The notes under the pieces were generated by a model, which was not told the origin of the DNA, did no database searches, and was given only the letters and a program-made list of their open reading frames with translations. A program made the position numbers and the translations under genes. A stretch of 7,648 nt of DNA from Betaproteobacteria bacterium (GTDB lineage Bacteria; Pseudomonadota; Gammaproteobacteria; Burkholderiales; SG8-39). Location of the stretch: assembly GCA_007280315.1 (NCBI GenBank), contig QYQC01000166.1, positions 1 to 7,648 on the forward strand. Reading direction: 5' to 3'. Shown here piece by piece: positions 1 through 5,786 of the stretch. How positions within the stretch are numbered: position 1 is the first letter of the stretch; every line of letters starts with the position of its first letter.

Positions 1-22
1 CCAGGATCAAACTCTTCAGTTC
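1..22 (-). rRNA. 16S rRNA, 5' end only (partial)
   Basis: Read on the minus strand, this is the conserved 16S 5' terminus, containing AGAGTTTGATCCTGG, the site used for universal 16S primers. By alignment with the E. coli 5' end (where TTGAAGAG starts at nucleotide 4), mature nucleotide 1 falls at about position 22. Only 22 nt are inside the window; the gene continues to the left. The CTGAAGAGTTTGATCCTGG form is common in betaproteobacteria. Confidence 0.95.
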
Positions 23-33
23 AATCCATCAAT

Positions 34-49
34 AGTCACCTAAGTGACT
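34..49 (-). other. Small stem-loop just upstream of mature 16S
   Basis: A perfect inverted repeat, AGTCAC-ctaa-GTGACT, forms a 6-bp stem with a 4-nt loop about 12 nt before the inferred 16S 5' end. Local leader helices near the 16S terminus are usual in precursor rRNA and help folding and maturation. That role is inferred from position only. Confidence 0.45.
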
Positions 50-275
50 GTTTGCATACTGTTTTACCAGTCTGCGCTCACACTACTCTCAAAGTCCTCA
101 ACAAGGCTATCCCCCAAAAGGGATTTCCTACGTCACTGACTTAAATCATTTGCGTGAGTACCAAAGTGTATCTATTCGAGTCAGGCACCTTCGCAGAACC
201 TCCGCACTTGCGTACGAAAACACCACTTCAGTACCTTCACCCCACACCCAGTACCCACACCTATCGGCTGTAAAT

Positions 276-287
276 TTTTAAAGAGCG
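276..287 (-). promoter_or_regulatory. boxA antitermination site of rRNA leader
   Basis: The minus strand reads CGCTCTTTAAAA, which matches the rRNA boxA consensus TGCTCTTTAACA at 10 of 12 positions. It continues as ATTTACAG and then a GTGTGGG boxC-like segment, in the same order as in E. coli rrn leaders. In the nascent RNA, boxA recruits NusB-NusE (S10) with SuhB, making RNA polymerase resistant to Rho over the long untranslated operon. Here it starts only 12 nt after the 3' end of tRNA-fMet, which ties the tRNA to the rRNA transcript. Confidence 0.85.
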
Positions 288-299
288 TTGTTGCGATTT

Positions 300-376
<77 letters not shown>

Positions 377-414
377 TCCGTCCGTCACGAACATGAGTCC
401 GGTACAGAGGGGAG

Positions 415-444
415 ATTATAGCCAATCTAACAAGCTTGTGTCAA
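415..444 (-). promoter_or_regulatory. Strong sigma70 promoter for tRNA-fMet and rRNA operon
   Basis: On the minus strand, a perfect -35 TTGACA (439-444) and a perfect -10 TATAAT (415-420) are separated by 18 nt. The discriminator after the -10 is C-rich (CTCCCCT), similar in character to the GC-rich discriminators of ppGpp/DksA-controlled stable RNA promoters. The expected start is near 405-408, leaving a 5' leader of about 30 nt before the tRNA. An A/T-rich patch just upstream of the -35 (445-460) could act as an UP element. It is the only strong promoter seen ahead of 16S. Confidence 0.9.
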
Positions 445-503
445 ACAAATTGCTGCTTTGCGCAATGAAATGGGCGATAAATACGAACCCGGGGCGTCGT
501 GTA

Positions 504-554
504 GAAAATCGGTGCGCGCCCCGACCCTACCGCAAAAATTGCGGGACCGCGCAC
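504..554 (-). terminator. Probable terminator after the ABC transporter operon
   Basis: On the minus strand an outer stem of seven perfect pairs (512-518 with 548-554, GTGCGCG type) encloses an inner six-pair hairpin (530-535 with 539-544, CCGCAA/TTGCGG). A TTTT run follows at 504-507. It lies about 46 nt after the permease stop and before the rRNA promoter, where the ABC operon must end. The internal loop is asymmetric and the T-run is short and interrupted, so efficiency is uncertain. The other sequence between 445 and 600 shows nothing further that I recognise. Confidence 0.55.
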
Positions 555-600
555 ACGCAGGAAGATTCCGCACGCAGGCCTATCAGGAGTGGCCCGACGG

Positions 601-1422
601 CTAGATGCTGCGCTCGGTTTCGCCCGCGCTCGGACGCCACACCAGCAGACGTTTTTCAACTACGCTGACCACCGCATCCAGCGCCAGTGCGAAACCAGTC
701 AGAACCAGGATGCCAGCGAACACGGAGTTGATGTCGAATACACCTTCGGCCTGAAGAATCAGATAGCCCACGCCGCGCGCGGAACCAAGATATTCGCCCA
801 CTACCGCACCGACAAAGGCCAGGCCTACCGAATTGTGCAGGCTGGCGAATACCCAGCTGGTTGCGCTCGGCAGATACACATGTCGCAGCAACTGGCGCTG
901 GCTTGCGCCAAGCATGCGTACATTGGCCAGCACCACGGGACTCACTTCGCGCACGCCCTGGTAGACATTGAAAAACACGATGAAAAACACCAACGTCACG
1001 CCCAGCGCAACCTTGGACCAGATGCCCAAACCGAACCAGATCGAAAATATCGGCGCCAGAATCACGCGCGGCATGGAATTCGCTGCTTTGATGTAAGGAT
1101 CGAAAACGGCCGAGGCTGTCGGACTCAATGCCAGCCAAAGACCGATCACCAATCCAAGTACCGTTCCGATGACGAACGCCAACATGGTTTCTACCAGCGT
1201 CACCGCGAGATGCTCATAGATACTGCCGGAACTGAACCATTCCCAGACGCGCACGAATACTTTATCCGGTTCGCCGAAGAAGAATGCCGCTTTGTCCGCG
1301 TTGTCGAAATAGATCGGCGGCAGCAGCGTAGGGCTGGTGAGCGCGTACCAGATGGCGAAAAACAGCGCCAGCAATGTCAGCTGGTAAAGCCGTAATTTCC
1401 ATTTAGCGTTGCTGCTGGACAT
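601..1422 (-). CDS. ABC transporter permease, nitrate/sulfonate/taurine (SsuC/TauC) type
   Basis: A 273-residue inner-membrane protein of the BPD (binding-protein-dependent) transport permease family, the channel subunit of a high-affinity importer. Hydrophobic segments fall near residues 12-30, 75-99, 118-133, 136-152, 188-212 and 232-256, consistent with about six membrane spans. The cytoplasmic EAA loop, which docks onto the ATPase, spans about residues 159-187, with the conserved Gly in MLGAS (G172). A periplasmic stretch with PPIYFDNADK lies between the first two spans. The ATG start overlaps the end of the ATPase gene by 20 nt, with an AAAGG just upstream, so translation is probably coupled. 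Length is typical of the family. It is the last gene before the terminator. SsuC, TauC, NrtB and ThiX-like permeases cannot be told apart here, so no symbol is given. Confidence 0.93.
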   Translation of the reverse strand: MSSSNAKWKLRLYQLTLLALFFAIWYALTSPTLLPPIYFDNADKAAFFFGEPDKVFVRVWEWFSSGSIYEHLAVTLVETMLAFVIGTVLGLVIGLWLALSPTASAVFDPYIKAANSMPRVILAPIFSIWFGLGIWSKVALGVTLVFFIVFFNVYQGVREVSPVVLANVRMLGASQRQLLRHVYLPSATSWVFASLHNSVGLAFVGAVVGEYLGSARGVGYLILQAEGVFDINSVFAGILVLTGFALALDAVVSVVEKRLLVWRPSAGETERSI

Positions 1423-2206
1423 AACCTTTAAGCACCTCTTCCTTCATCGTGTGCCAGATCTGCGTATGCAGTTCAATGAATCGCGGCGTCAGGCGGATTT
1501 CCGCAACGTCGCGCGGGCGCTCGAGATCGATCCTGTACTCGCCGATGGGATGCGTATCGGGCCCCGCTGACAACACCACCACCCGATCGGAAAGCGCGAT
1601 CGCTTCCTCCAGATCGTGCGTGATGAACACCACCGACTTGCGCTCGGCCGACCACAGGTCGAGCAGCTCATTTTCCATCAGCTGCCGCGTCTGCACGTCG
1701 AGCGCGGAAAACGGCTCGTCCATGAGAAGAATCTGCGGATTGAGAATGAAAGTCTGCGCCAGCGATACGCGCTTGCGCATGCCGCCCGACAACTGATGCG
1801 GATAGCGGCCGCCGAAGCCGGTCAGCCCTACGCGTCTTAGCCAGTCGTTGCCGAGCTCGACCGCCTCGGCGCTCGGCACGCCACGAAATTCGAGCCCGAC
1901 GATGACGTTGTCGAGCGCGTTGCGCCAGGGCATCAGTGCCTCCGCCTGGAACAGATAGCCTGCGCGGCGATTGACTCCGGACAAGATCTCGCCCGCAACC
2001 TTGACCGAGCCGCTGGAGGGTTGCAGCAGGCCCGCGGCGACATTGAGCAAAGTGGATTTTCCACAGCCGGTGGGCCCGACCACACAGACAAATTCACCCT
2101 CTCCCGCGACCAGCGTCGTGTCCTTCAGCGCGGTGTAGCGCTGGCTGCGGTCCTCGCGCGATACGAACGTGCAGCTGATATTTTCGAGAGCGAGAGCCGG
2201 AATCAT
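1403..2206 (-). CDS. ABC transporter ATPase, nitrate/sulfonate/taurine (SsuB/TauB) type
   Basis: A 267-residue cytoplasmic nucleotide-binding subunit that powers the importer. All ABC motifs are present and intact: Walker A GPTGCGKST at 44-52, Q-loop Gln 87, signature LSGGM at 139-143, Walker B LLMDEP at 160-165, D-loop SALD at 167-170 and the switch His 197. The segment ITHDLEEAIALSDRVVVL is typical of the NrtD/SsuB/TauB group. The start is the ATG at 2204-2206; the region ahead has only a weak Shine-Dalgarno (CAGG). The gene lies 121 nt after the binding-protein gene and overlaps the permease gene by 20 nt, so ATPase and permease are probably made in balance. Family assignment is firm; the substrate is unknown. 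Confidence 0.95.
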   Translation of the reverse strand: MIPALALENISCTFVSREDRSQRYTALKDTTLVAGEGEFVCVVGPTGCGKSTLLNVAAGLLQPSSGSVKVAGEILSGVNRRAGYLFQAEALMPWRNALDNVIVGLEFRGVPSAEAVELGNDWLRRVGLTGFGGRYPHQLSGGMRKRVSLAQTFILNPQILLMDEPFSALDVQTRQLMENELLDLWSAERKSVVFITHDLEEAIALSDRVVVLSAGPDTHPIGEYRIDLERPRDVAEIRLTPRFIELHTQIWHTMKEEVLKGYVQQQR

Positions 2207-2238
2207 GCTGGCCTGATGAGGCGCAACTGCAGCGACGT

Positions 2239-2253
2239 CCCGGTGAGACCGGG
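2239..2253 (-). other. Intercistronic hairpin between binding-protein and ATPase genes
   Basis: An inverted repeat of six perfect pairs with a 3-nt loop (CCCGGT-gag-ACCGGG) sits in the 121-nt gap 2207-2327. No T-run follows, so it is not a canonical terminator. In ABC operons, stem-loops after the binding-protein gene often stabilise its mRNA, so that more binding protein is made than ATPase and permease. That role is inferred. I see nothing else in the gap apart from a 13-bp imperfect direct repeat. Confidence 0.4.
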
Positions 2254-2327
2254 AAGCAGATCAACTGTCGAACAACCGCCCCGACTCGCGCAGTCACACC
2301 GGCGCTGCGAGGCGTCCTGTAGCGACG

Positions 2328-3344
2328 TCATTTATATTTCGCGTTCGCCTTTTTCACGAATTCGTTGGTATAGGTCTGATCCAGCTTGATGTCGGTGGGC
2401 TTGATCTGATCGTCAAATGCGGCAAGCGCTTTCAGTGTTGCCTTGGCGCCGACATCCGAAATCGAGCCGTCGAGCGACAGCGCCTCCTTTATCTTGCCGT
2501 AGGAGAATAGATACAGCGCCTTGTCGCCAAGCAAATAGGCCTCCGGCACGGTCTTGAGAATATCCTGAGGCGATGCTGTCGCCAGCCACTTGTCGGCACG
2601 CACAATGGCGTTGGTCAATGCCTGCACCGTGTTCGGATTCTTCTTGATGAATTCGATCGGCGCATACAGGCAACCGGCTGGCAGCGGCGCGCCCCACACC
2701 TCAATCGTGCCCTTGAAGGTGCGGGTATCGGCGATCATTTTCACCGAACCATCCTGCTCCAGCTTGGTCATCACCGGATCGGTATTTGAAATGGCATCGA
2801 TCTGCCCGCTTTTCATCGCCGCGATTGCGCCCGCTCCGAGCCCGACGCCGACGATGGAAACGTCTGACTTCTTCAACCCACCCTTGCCCAGCATCTGGTT
2901 GACCAGGTTGTTAGTGCTGGAACCCGGCGCAGACACCCCTACCTTCATGCCCTTCAGGTCCTTGGGCGATTTGTATGTCGCCGCCTTCGCGGTGGAAATG
3001 GCCATGGAGATTTGCGGCAGCCTGCCCTGCTGCACGAACGCCTGGAAAAATTGCTTCTTTCCCTGCAGGCTGATGGTGTGCTCGTAGGCGCCGGACACGA
3101 CGTCGGCGCTGCCCCCGACAACGGCGCGCAACGCGACCGAGCCGCCGGCAAAATCGCTGATGGTGACATCCAGTCCTTCATCCTTGAAATAGCCGAGCTG
3201 TTCGGCAATCGTCAGCGGCAGGTAATAGAACGCCGACTTGCCGCCCACAGCGATATGCACCTTGGTTTTTTCCAGCGCAGCGTGCGCCGGCAACGCCAGC
3301 GCGATGACGGCGGCACTCAGCACCAACCTGATCCAGTTCGACAT
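2328..3344 (-). CDS. ABC transporter substrate-binding protein, NMT1/THI5-like (TauA/SsuA type)
   Basis: A 338-residue periplasmic solute-binding protein that delivers ligand to the permease. A Sec signal peptide is clear: MSNWIR, a hydrophobic core, then ALPAHA with cleavage probably after Ala 22. The mature part opens with the family pattern of a beta strand (VHIAVGG), then YYLPLTIAEQLGYFKDEGLDV around residues 41-60, GGSADVVSG near 78-85 and the hinge region KGMKVGVSAPGSST near 131-144. These are features of the NMT1/THI5-like group used for nitrate, sulfonates, taurine, pyrimidines or aromatic acids. The start at 3342-3344 is chosen because GGAGG lies six nt ahead and the signal peptide follows at once. 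An ATG two codons earlier abuts the GGAGG and is too close; the longer ORF start at 3440 would bury the signal peptide behind 32 extra residues. The ligand is unknown. Confidence 0.93.
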   Translation of the reverse strand: MSNWIRLVLSAAVIALALPAHAALEKTKVHIAVGGKSAFYYLPLTIAEQLGYFKDEGLDVTISDFAGGSVALRAVVGGSADVVSGAYEHTISLQGKKQFFQAFVQQGRLPQISMAISTAKAATYKSPKDLKGMKVGVSAPGSSTNNLVNQMLGKGGLKKSDVSIVGVGLGAGAIAAMKSGQIDAISNTDPVMTKLEQDGSVKMIADTRTFKGTIEVWGAPLPAGCLYAPIEFIKKNPNTVQALTNAIVRADKWLATASPQDILKTVPEAYLLGDKALYLFSYGKIKEALSLDGSISDVGAKATLKALAAFDDQIKPTDIKLDQTYTNEFVKKANAKYK

Positions 3345-3350
3345 TTTCAT

Positions 3351-3355
3351 CCTCC
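3351..3355 (-). promoter_or_regulatory. Ribosome binding site deciding the binding-protein start
   Basis: GGAGG on the minus strand, followed by ATGAAA and then ATG. It directly touches the first ATG (3348-3350) and is optimally spaced, six nt, from the second (3342-3344). It therefore selects the second ATG and argues against the upstream in-frame ATG at 3440. Confidence 0.8.
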
Positions 3356-3469
3356 GTTTGTTCGTTTCGATTTGACTTGGGGCTACGTCGGACTTGCCCT
3401 CTGCAGATTGTTCCGCATGCTCACACAGCCTTTTCAGCATGTCAACGCGCTTACGCGCGCTTGCGCCGG

Positions 3470-4693
3470 CTAGATCGCTTTGTTCGCGCGCAACGCTGCA
3501 ATGGCGGCCGCGTCGTAACCGTGGGCGTGCAGCACATCCTCGGTATGCTCTCCGAGCTCGGGTCCGACCCAGTCTATGTCGCCAGGCGTAGCCGAGAGCT
3601 TGGGCACGATTCCAGGGAGCTTAAGCGGCGTGCCGTCCTTGAGCGTGAACTGCCTGATCATCTCGCGCGCCAGATACTGCGGATCGCGCGCGATGTCGGC
3701 AATGCTGAAAATCTTGCCATTCGGCACCTGCGCCTGGTCCAGCATTTCGAGCAGCACCGCCGCATCCAGCGCGCCGGCCCATGCGCCGATTGCCTCATCG
3801 AGTTCTTCCGCGCGCTTGGCGCGGCCGGCATTGTCGGCGAGCGTCGGATCGTCGCCGAGATCGTCGCGTCCCATGGCTTGGCACAGGCGCTTGAATATGC
3901 TGTCGCCATTGGCGGCGATGAGCACGTGCTGCCCGTCCTTGGTGAGATAGGTGTTGGAGGGCACGATGCCGGTCAGATTGCTGCCGCTGCGCTCGCGCAC
4001 GCTGCCGTACATGTCGAACTCCGGCAGCGTGCTCTCCAGCATGGAGAACACCGCCTCGTACAACGCCACATCCACCACCTGACCCTTGCCGGATTTCCGT
4101 CCACCGTTCGCGTTGCGATGGTGCAGGGCCATCATCGCGCCGATCACGCCGTGCAGCGACGCGAGCGAATCGCCAATTGAAAGATTGGGCCGCACCGGCG
4201 GCCGGTCCGGATAACCGGTGAGATAGCGCAAGCCGCCCATGGATTCGCCAATCGCACCGAAACCGGCCTGATCGCGGTAGGGCCCGGTCTGGCCAAACCC
4301 CGAAAGGCGCAACATGATGAGGCCGGGATTGTCCGCGCTCAGCCGCTCGTAACCCAGGCCCCATTTTTCCATGGTCCCGGGGCGAAAATTCTCGATCACG
4401 ATGTCTGCGTCCCGGGCCAACCGGCGCACAACCTCCTGGCCTTCGGGCAGACGCAAATTGATGGTGACGGATTTCTTGTTTCGCGCCTGTGTGTACCACC
4501 AGAGCGAGGTGCCGTTGTGCAGTTTGCGCCATTGGCGCAGCGGATCTCCACCGGACTGTCCGTCGGCTGCCGGCGCCTCGATCTTGATTACCTCGGCGCC
4601 GAACTCGGCGAATATCTTGCCCGCAAACGGGCCGGCGATAAGCTGTCCGAGCTCGATGACTTTGACGCCTTCGAGCGGTTTCTTCGCCTTCAC
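3470..4693 (-). CDS. Class III CoA-transferase, CaiB/BaiF (formyl-CoA transferase-like) family
   Basis: A 407-residue cytoplasmic enzyme that moves CoA from one acyl-CoA to a free carboxylate. Family landmarks are the N-terminal LEGVKVIELGQLIAGPFAG (about residues 7-25), FGAEVIKIEAP (31-41), the ARNKKSVTINL strand (70-80), ADIVIENFRPGTMEKWGLGY (96-115), SGFGQTGPY (131-139) and YEAVFSMLE (212-220). Asp 175 in SIGDSLASLHG lies where formyl-CoA transferase has its catalytic Asp 169, which forms the acyl-enzyme anhydride. Length is typical (about 400). Translation starts at GTG (4691-4693), overlapping the recR stop as GTGA and lacking a good Shine-Dalgarno, so it is probably coupled to recR. The ABC importer follows 125 nt downstream, suggesting that an imported acid is activated here. 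Donor and acceptor cannot be deduced; the pattern also fits succinyl-CoA-dependent dicarboxylate CoA-transferases. Confidence 0.92.
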   Translation of the reverse strand: MKAKKPLEGVKVIELGQLIAGPFAGKIFAEFGAEVIKIEAPAADGQSGGDPLRQWRKLHNGTSLWWYTQARNKKSVTINLRLPEGQEVVRRLARDADIVIENFRPGTMEKWGLGYERLSADNPGLIMLRLSGFGQTGPYRDQAGFGAIGESMGGLRYLTGYPDRPPVRPNLSIGDSLASLHGVIGAMMALHHRNANGGRKSGKGQVVDVALYEAVFSMLESTLPEFDMYGSVRERSGSNLTGIVPSNTYLTKDGQHVLIAANGDSIFKRLCQAMGRDDLGDDPTLADNAGRAKRAEELDEAIGAWAGALDAAVLLEMLDQAQVPNGKIFSIADIARDPQYLAREMIRQFTLKDGTPLKLPGIVPKLSATPGDIDWVGPELGEHTEDVLHAHGYDAAAIAALRANKAI

Positions 4694-5286
4694 AACGGTC
4701 TGCGCTCGACCACTGCCTGCGCCAGCGTACCGCTATCCACATACTCGAGTTCGCCGCCCACCGGTACGCCTCGGGCGATGCGGCTGACTTTGACATCGCG
4801 GCTGCGCAGCATTTCGCCGATGTAATGCGCGGTGGCCTCGCCTTCGTTGGTGAAATTCGTTGCCAGTACCACTTCGCGCACCACGCCGTCTGTCGCGCGC
4901 GCGAGCAGCCGGTCCAGCCCGATATCCCTGGGGCCAATGCCGTCGAGCGGCGACAGCCGCCCCATGAGCACAAAATACATTCCAGGAAAAGCCAGCGTCT
5001 GTTCCATCATCAACAGGTCCGCCGGTGTCTCTACCACTGCGAGTAGCGACGCGTCGCGCCGCGGCGAGCTGCACAGCGCGCACATTTCTTCCTCGGTGAA
5101 GTTATTGCACTTGACGCAGCGACGTATGCTTTGCAGCGCACTGCTTATGCTCTGCGACAGCGTTTGCGCCCCGTCGCGATCGTGCTGCAACAGGTGATAG
5201 GCCATGCGCTGTGCCGATTTAGGTCCGACACCGGGCAGGCAGCGCAGGGCTTCGATCAGCGCGTCGAGGGACGACGGCTGTTTCAT
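4690..5286 (-). CDS. recR: Recombination mediator protein RecR
   Basis: A 198-residue protein of the RecFOR pathway. With RecO it loads RecA onto SSB-coated single-stranded DNA at gaps and stalled forks. The order of domains is canonical: helix-hairpin-helix LPGVGPKSAQRMAYHLL (17-33), a zinc finger with Cys 57, 60, 69 and 72, a Toprim domain beginning near LAVVETPADLLMMEQT (82-97, including Glu 86 and Asp 90), and the C-terminal Walker B-like region ending VGGELEYVDSGTL (176-188). Length matches the family (about 200). The gene follows ybaB by 77 nt, the conserved dnaX-ybaB-recR order. There is no good Shine-Dalgarno before its ATG; the sequence is GC-rich (CGCGCGCGG). The ATG overlaps the TGA of a possible 17-codon ORF, so coupled translation is plausible. 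Its own stop overlaps the CoA-transferase start. Confidence 0.98.
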   Translation of the reverse strand: MKQPSSLDALIEALRCLPGVGPKSAQRMAYHLLQHDRDGAQTLSQSISSALQSIRRCVKCNNFTEEEMCALCSSPRRDASLLAVVETPADLLMMEQTLAFPGMYFVLMGRLSPLDGIGPRDIGLDRLLARATDGVVREVVLATNFTNEGEATAHYIGEMLRSRDVKVSRIARGVPVGGELEYVDSGTLAQAVVERRPL

Positions 5287-5336
5287 CCGCGCGCGAGAAG
5301 TACGTTGCTGAATGCATTACGTATTGTCGCAGCCAT
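5283..5336 (-). CDS. Possible 17-residue upstream ORF coupled to recR
   Basis: Between ybaB and recR the minus strand holds ATG at 5334-5336, followed by 16 codons and a TGA (5283-5285) that overlaps the recR ATG as ATGA. The peptide reads MAATIRNAFSNVLLARG. A GGGAG lies 8 nt before its ATG, a better ribosome binding site than anything ahead of recR itself. It could serve only to deliver ribosomes to recR by termination-reinitiation. I recognise no homology in the peptide, and chance is possible for an ORF this short. Confidence 0.3.
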   Translation of the reverse strand: MAATIRNAFSNVLLARG

Positions 5337-5363
5337 CAAACTCGCTCCCGGGATCCGTGCGCG

Positions 5364-5690
5364 TCAGAACGGCAGCTTCATTCCCGGCGGCAGTCCCATG
5401 CCCGAGGTAAAGCCGCTCATTTTCTCCTGCACCGTCGCCTCTACCCGGCGCACCGCGTCGTTGACCGCCGCGGCGACCAGGTCTTCCAGCATCTCTTTAT
5501 CATCACCGACAAGCGACGGATCGATGCTGATGCGCTTGACATCGTGCTTGCACGTCATCACCACCTTGACCATGCCCGCACCCGACTGCCCTTCCACCTC
5601 CACGCTGGCCAGCTGCTCCTGCATCTTGCGCATATTCTCCTGCATCTGCTGCGCCTGTTTCATCAGACCGGCTAGCTGACCTTTCATCAT
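5364..5690 (-). CDS. ybaB: Nucleoid-associated protein YbaB/EbfC
   Basis: A 108-residue DNA-binding protein of the YbaB/EbfC family, which forms tweezer-like dimers and coats the nucleoid. The N-terminal half is an amphipathic helix rich in Gln, Met and Lys (LMKQAQQMQENMRKMQEQL, about 9-27). A beta sheet follows (VEVEGQSGAGMVKVVMTCKH, about 30-49), then the family's ISIDPSLV near 54-61 and a long C-terminal helix from DKEMLEDLVAAAVNDA (64-79). The C-terminus is a disordered GMGLPPGMKLPF. Length is typical (about 105-110). The start is preceded by AGGAG at good spacing; two adjacent ATG codons make either Met 1 or Met 2 possible. It lies 96 nt after dnaX and 77 nt before recR, the usual proteobacterial position. 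Confidence 0.96.
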   Translation of the reverse strand: MMKGQLAGLMKQAQQMQENMRKMQEQLASVEVEGQSGAGMVKVVMTCKHDVKRISIDPSLVGDDKEMLEDLVAAAVNDAVRRVEATVQEKMSGFTSGMGLPPGMKLPF

Positions 5691-5726
5691 GGAATCCTCT
5701 CCTGCTGGTTATCAGTCACGAAACGA

Positions 5727-5755
5727 AGGATAGACTTGTAGCAAGCCCTCCTCAA
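5727..5755 (-). promoter_or_regulatory. Candidate sigma70 promoter ahead of ybaB-recR
   Basis: In the 96-nt gap after dnaX, the minus strand has TTGAGG (5750-5755) and TATCCT (5727-5732) with an ideal 17-nt spacer. Each hexamer matches the consensus at 4 of 6 positions. The expected start near 5720 gives a leader of about 30 nt to the ybaB ATG. It may provide dnaX-independent expression. The match is moderate and could be chance. Confidence 0.3.
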
Positions 5756-5786
5756 TTAGATGCGGCAATACCGGGCGACGCGCGCT

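Larger units (their letters stand above)
23..299 (-). promoter_or_regulatory. rRNA operon leader between tRNA-fMet and 16S
   Basis: This 277-nt stretch has no plausible gene. It holds, in transcription order, a boxA (276-287), a boxC-like GTGTGGG run near 249-262, and a small stem-loop (34-49) just before 16S. No convincing -35/-10 pair is visible on the minus strand here; the best is a poor AGATAC near 165-175. It therefore reads as a transcribed leader and not as a separate rRNA promoter region. An imperfect tandem repeat with a 20-bp period (CAGTACC at 229-235 and 249-255) overlaps the boxC-like part. The leader presumably also carries the 5' arm of the RNase III processing stem, but its partner lies beyond 16S, outside the window. 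Confidence 0.8.

Noticed and set aside
589..1395. Long plus-strand ORF (268 codons) opposite the permease gene
   Set aside because: Composition is rich in His, Arg and Gln with no recognisable domain. It is a shadow of the permease, which has clear membrane segments and an EAA loop.
3345..3440. Upstream in-frame extension of the binding protein (32 extra residues from ATG 3440)
   Set aside because: It would place a polar stretch ahead of an evident signal peptide, and the ideally spaced GGAGG supports the start at 3344.
3417..3445. Possible promoter for the transporter genes (TTGACA at 3440-3445, GAGCAT at 3417-3422, 17-nt spacer)
   Set aside because: The -35 is perfect but the -10 matches at only 3 of 6 positions; not strong enough to list without a mapped start.
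3444..3462. GC-rich inverted repeat after the CoA-transferase as a terminator
   Set aside because: Stem of only five clean pairs, with a bulge and no T-run on the minus strand.
3377..4180. Long plus-strand ORF (267 codons) opposite the CoA-transferase
   Set aside because: The minus frame has complete CaiB/BaiF motifs; this frame is His/Arg-rich antisense with no family signal.
3795..4973. Minus-strand 392-codon ORF spanning recR and the CoA-transferase in another frame
   Set aside because: It overlaps two firmly identified genes out of frame and is Arg/Trp-rich, as expected of shadow frames in GC-rich DNA.
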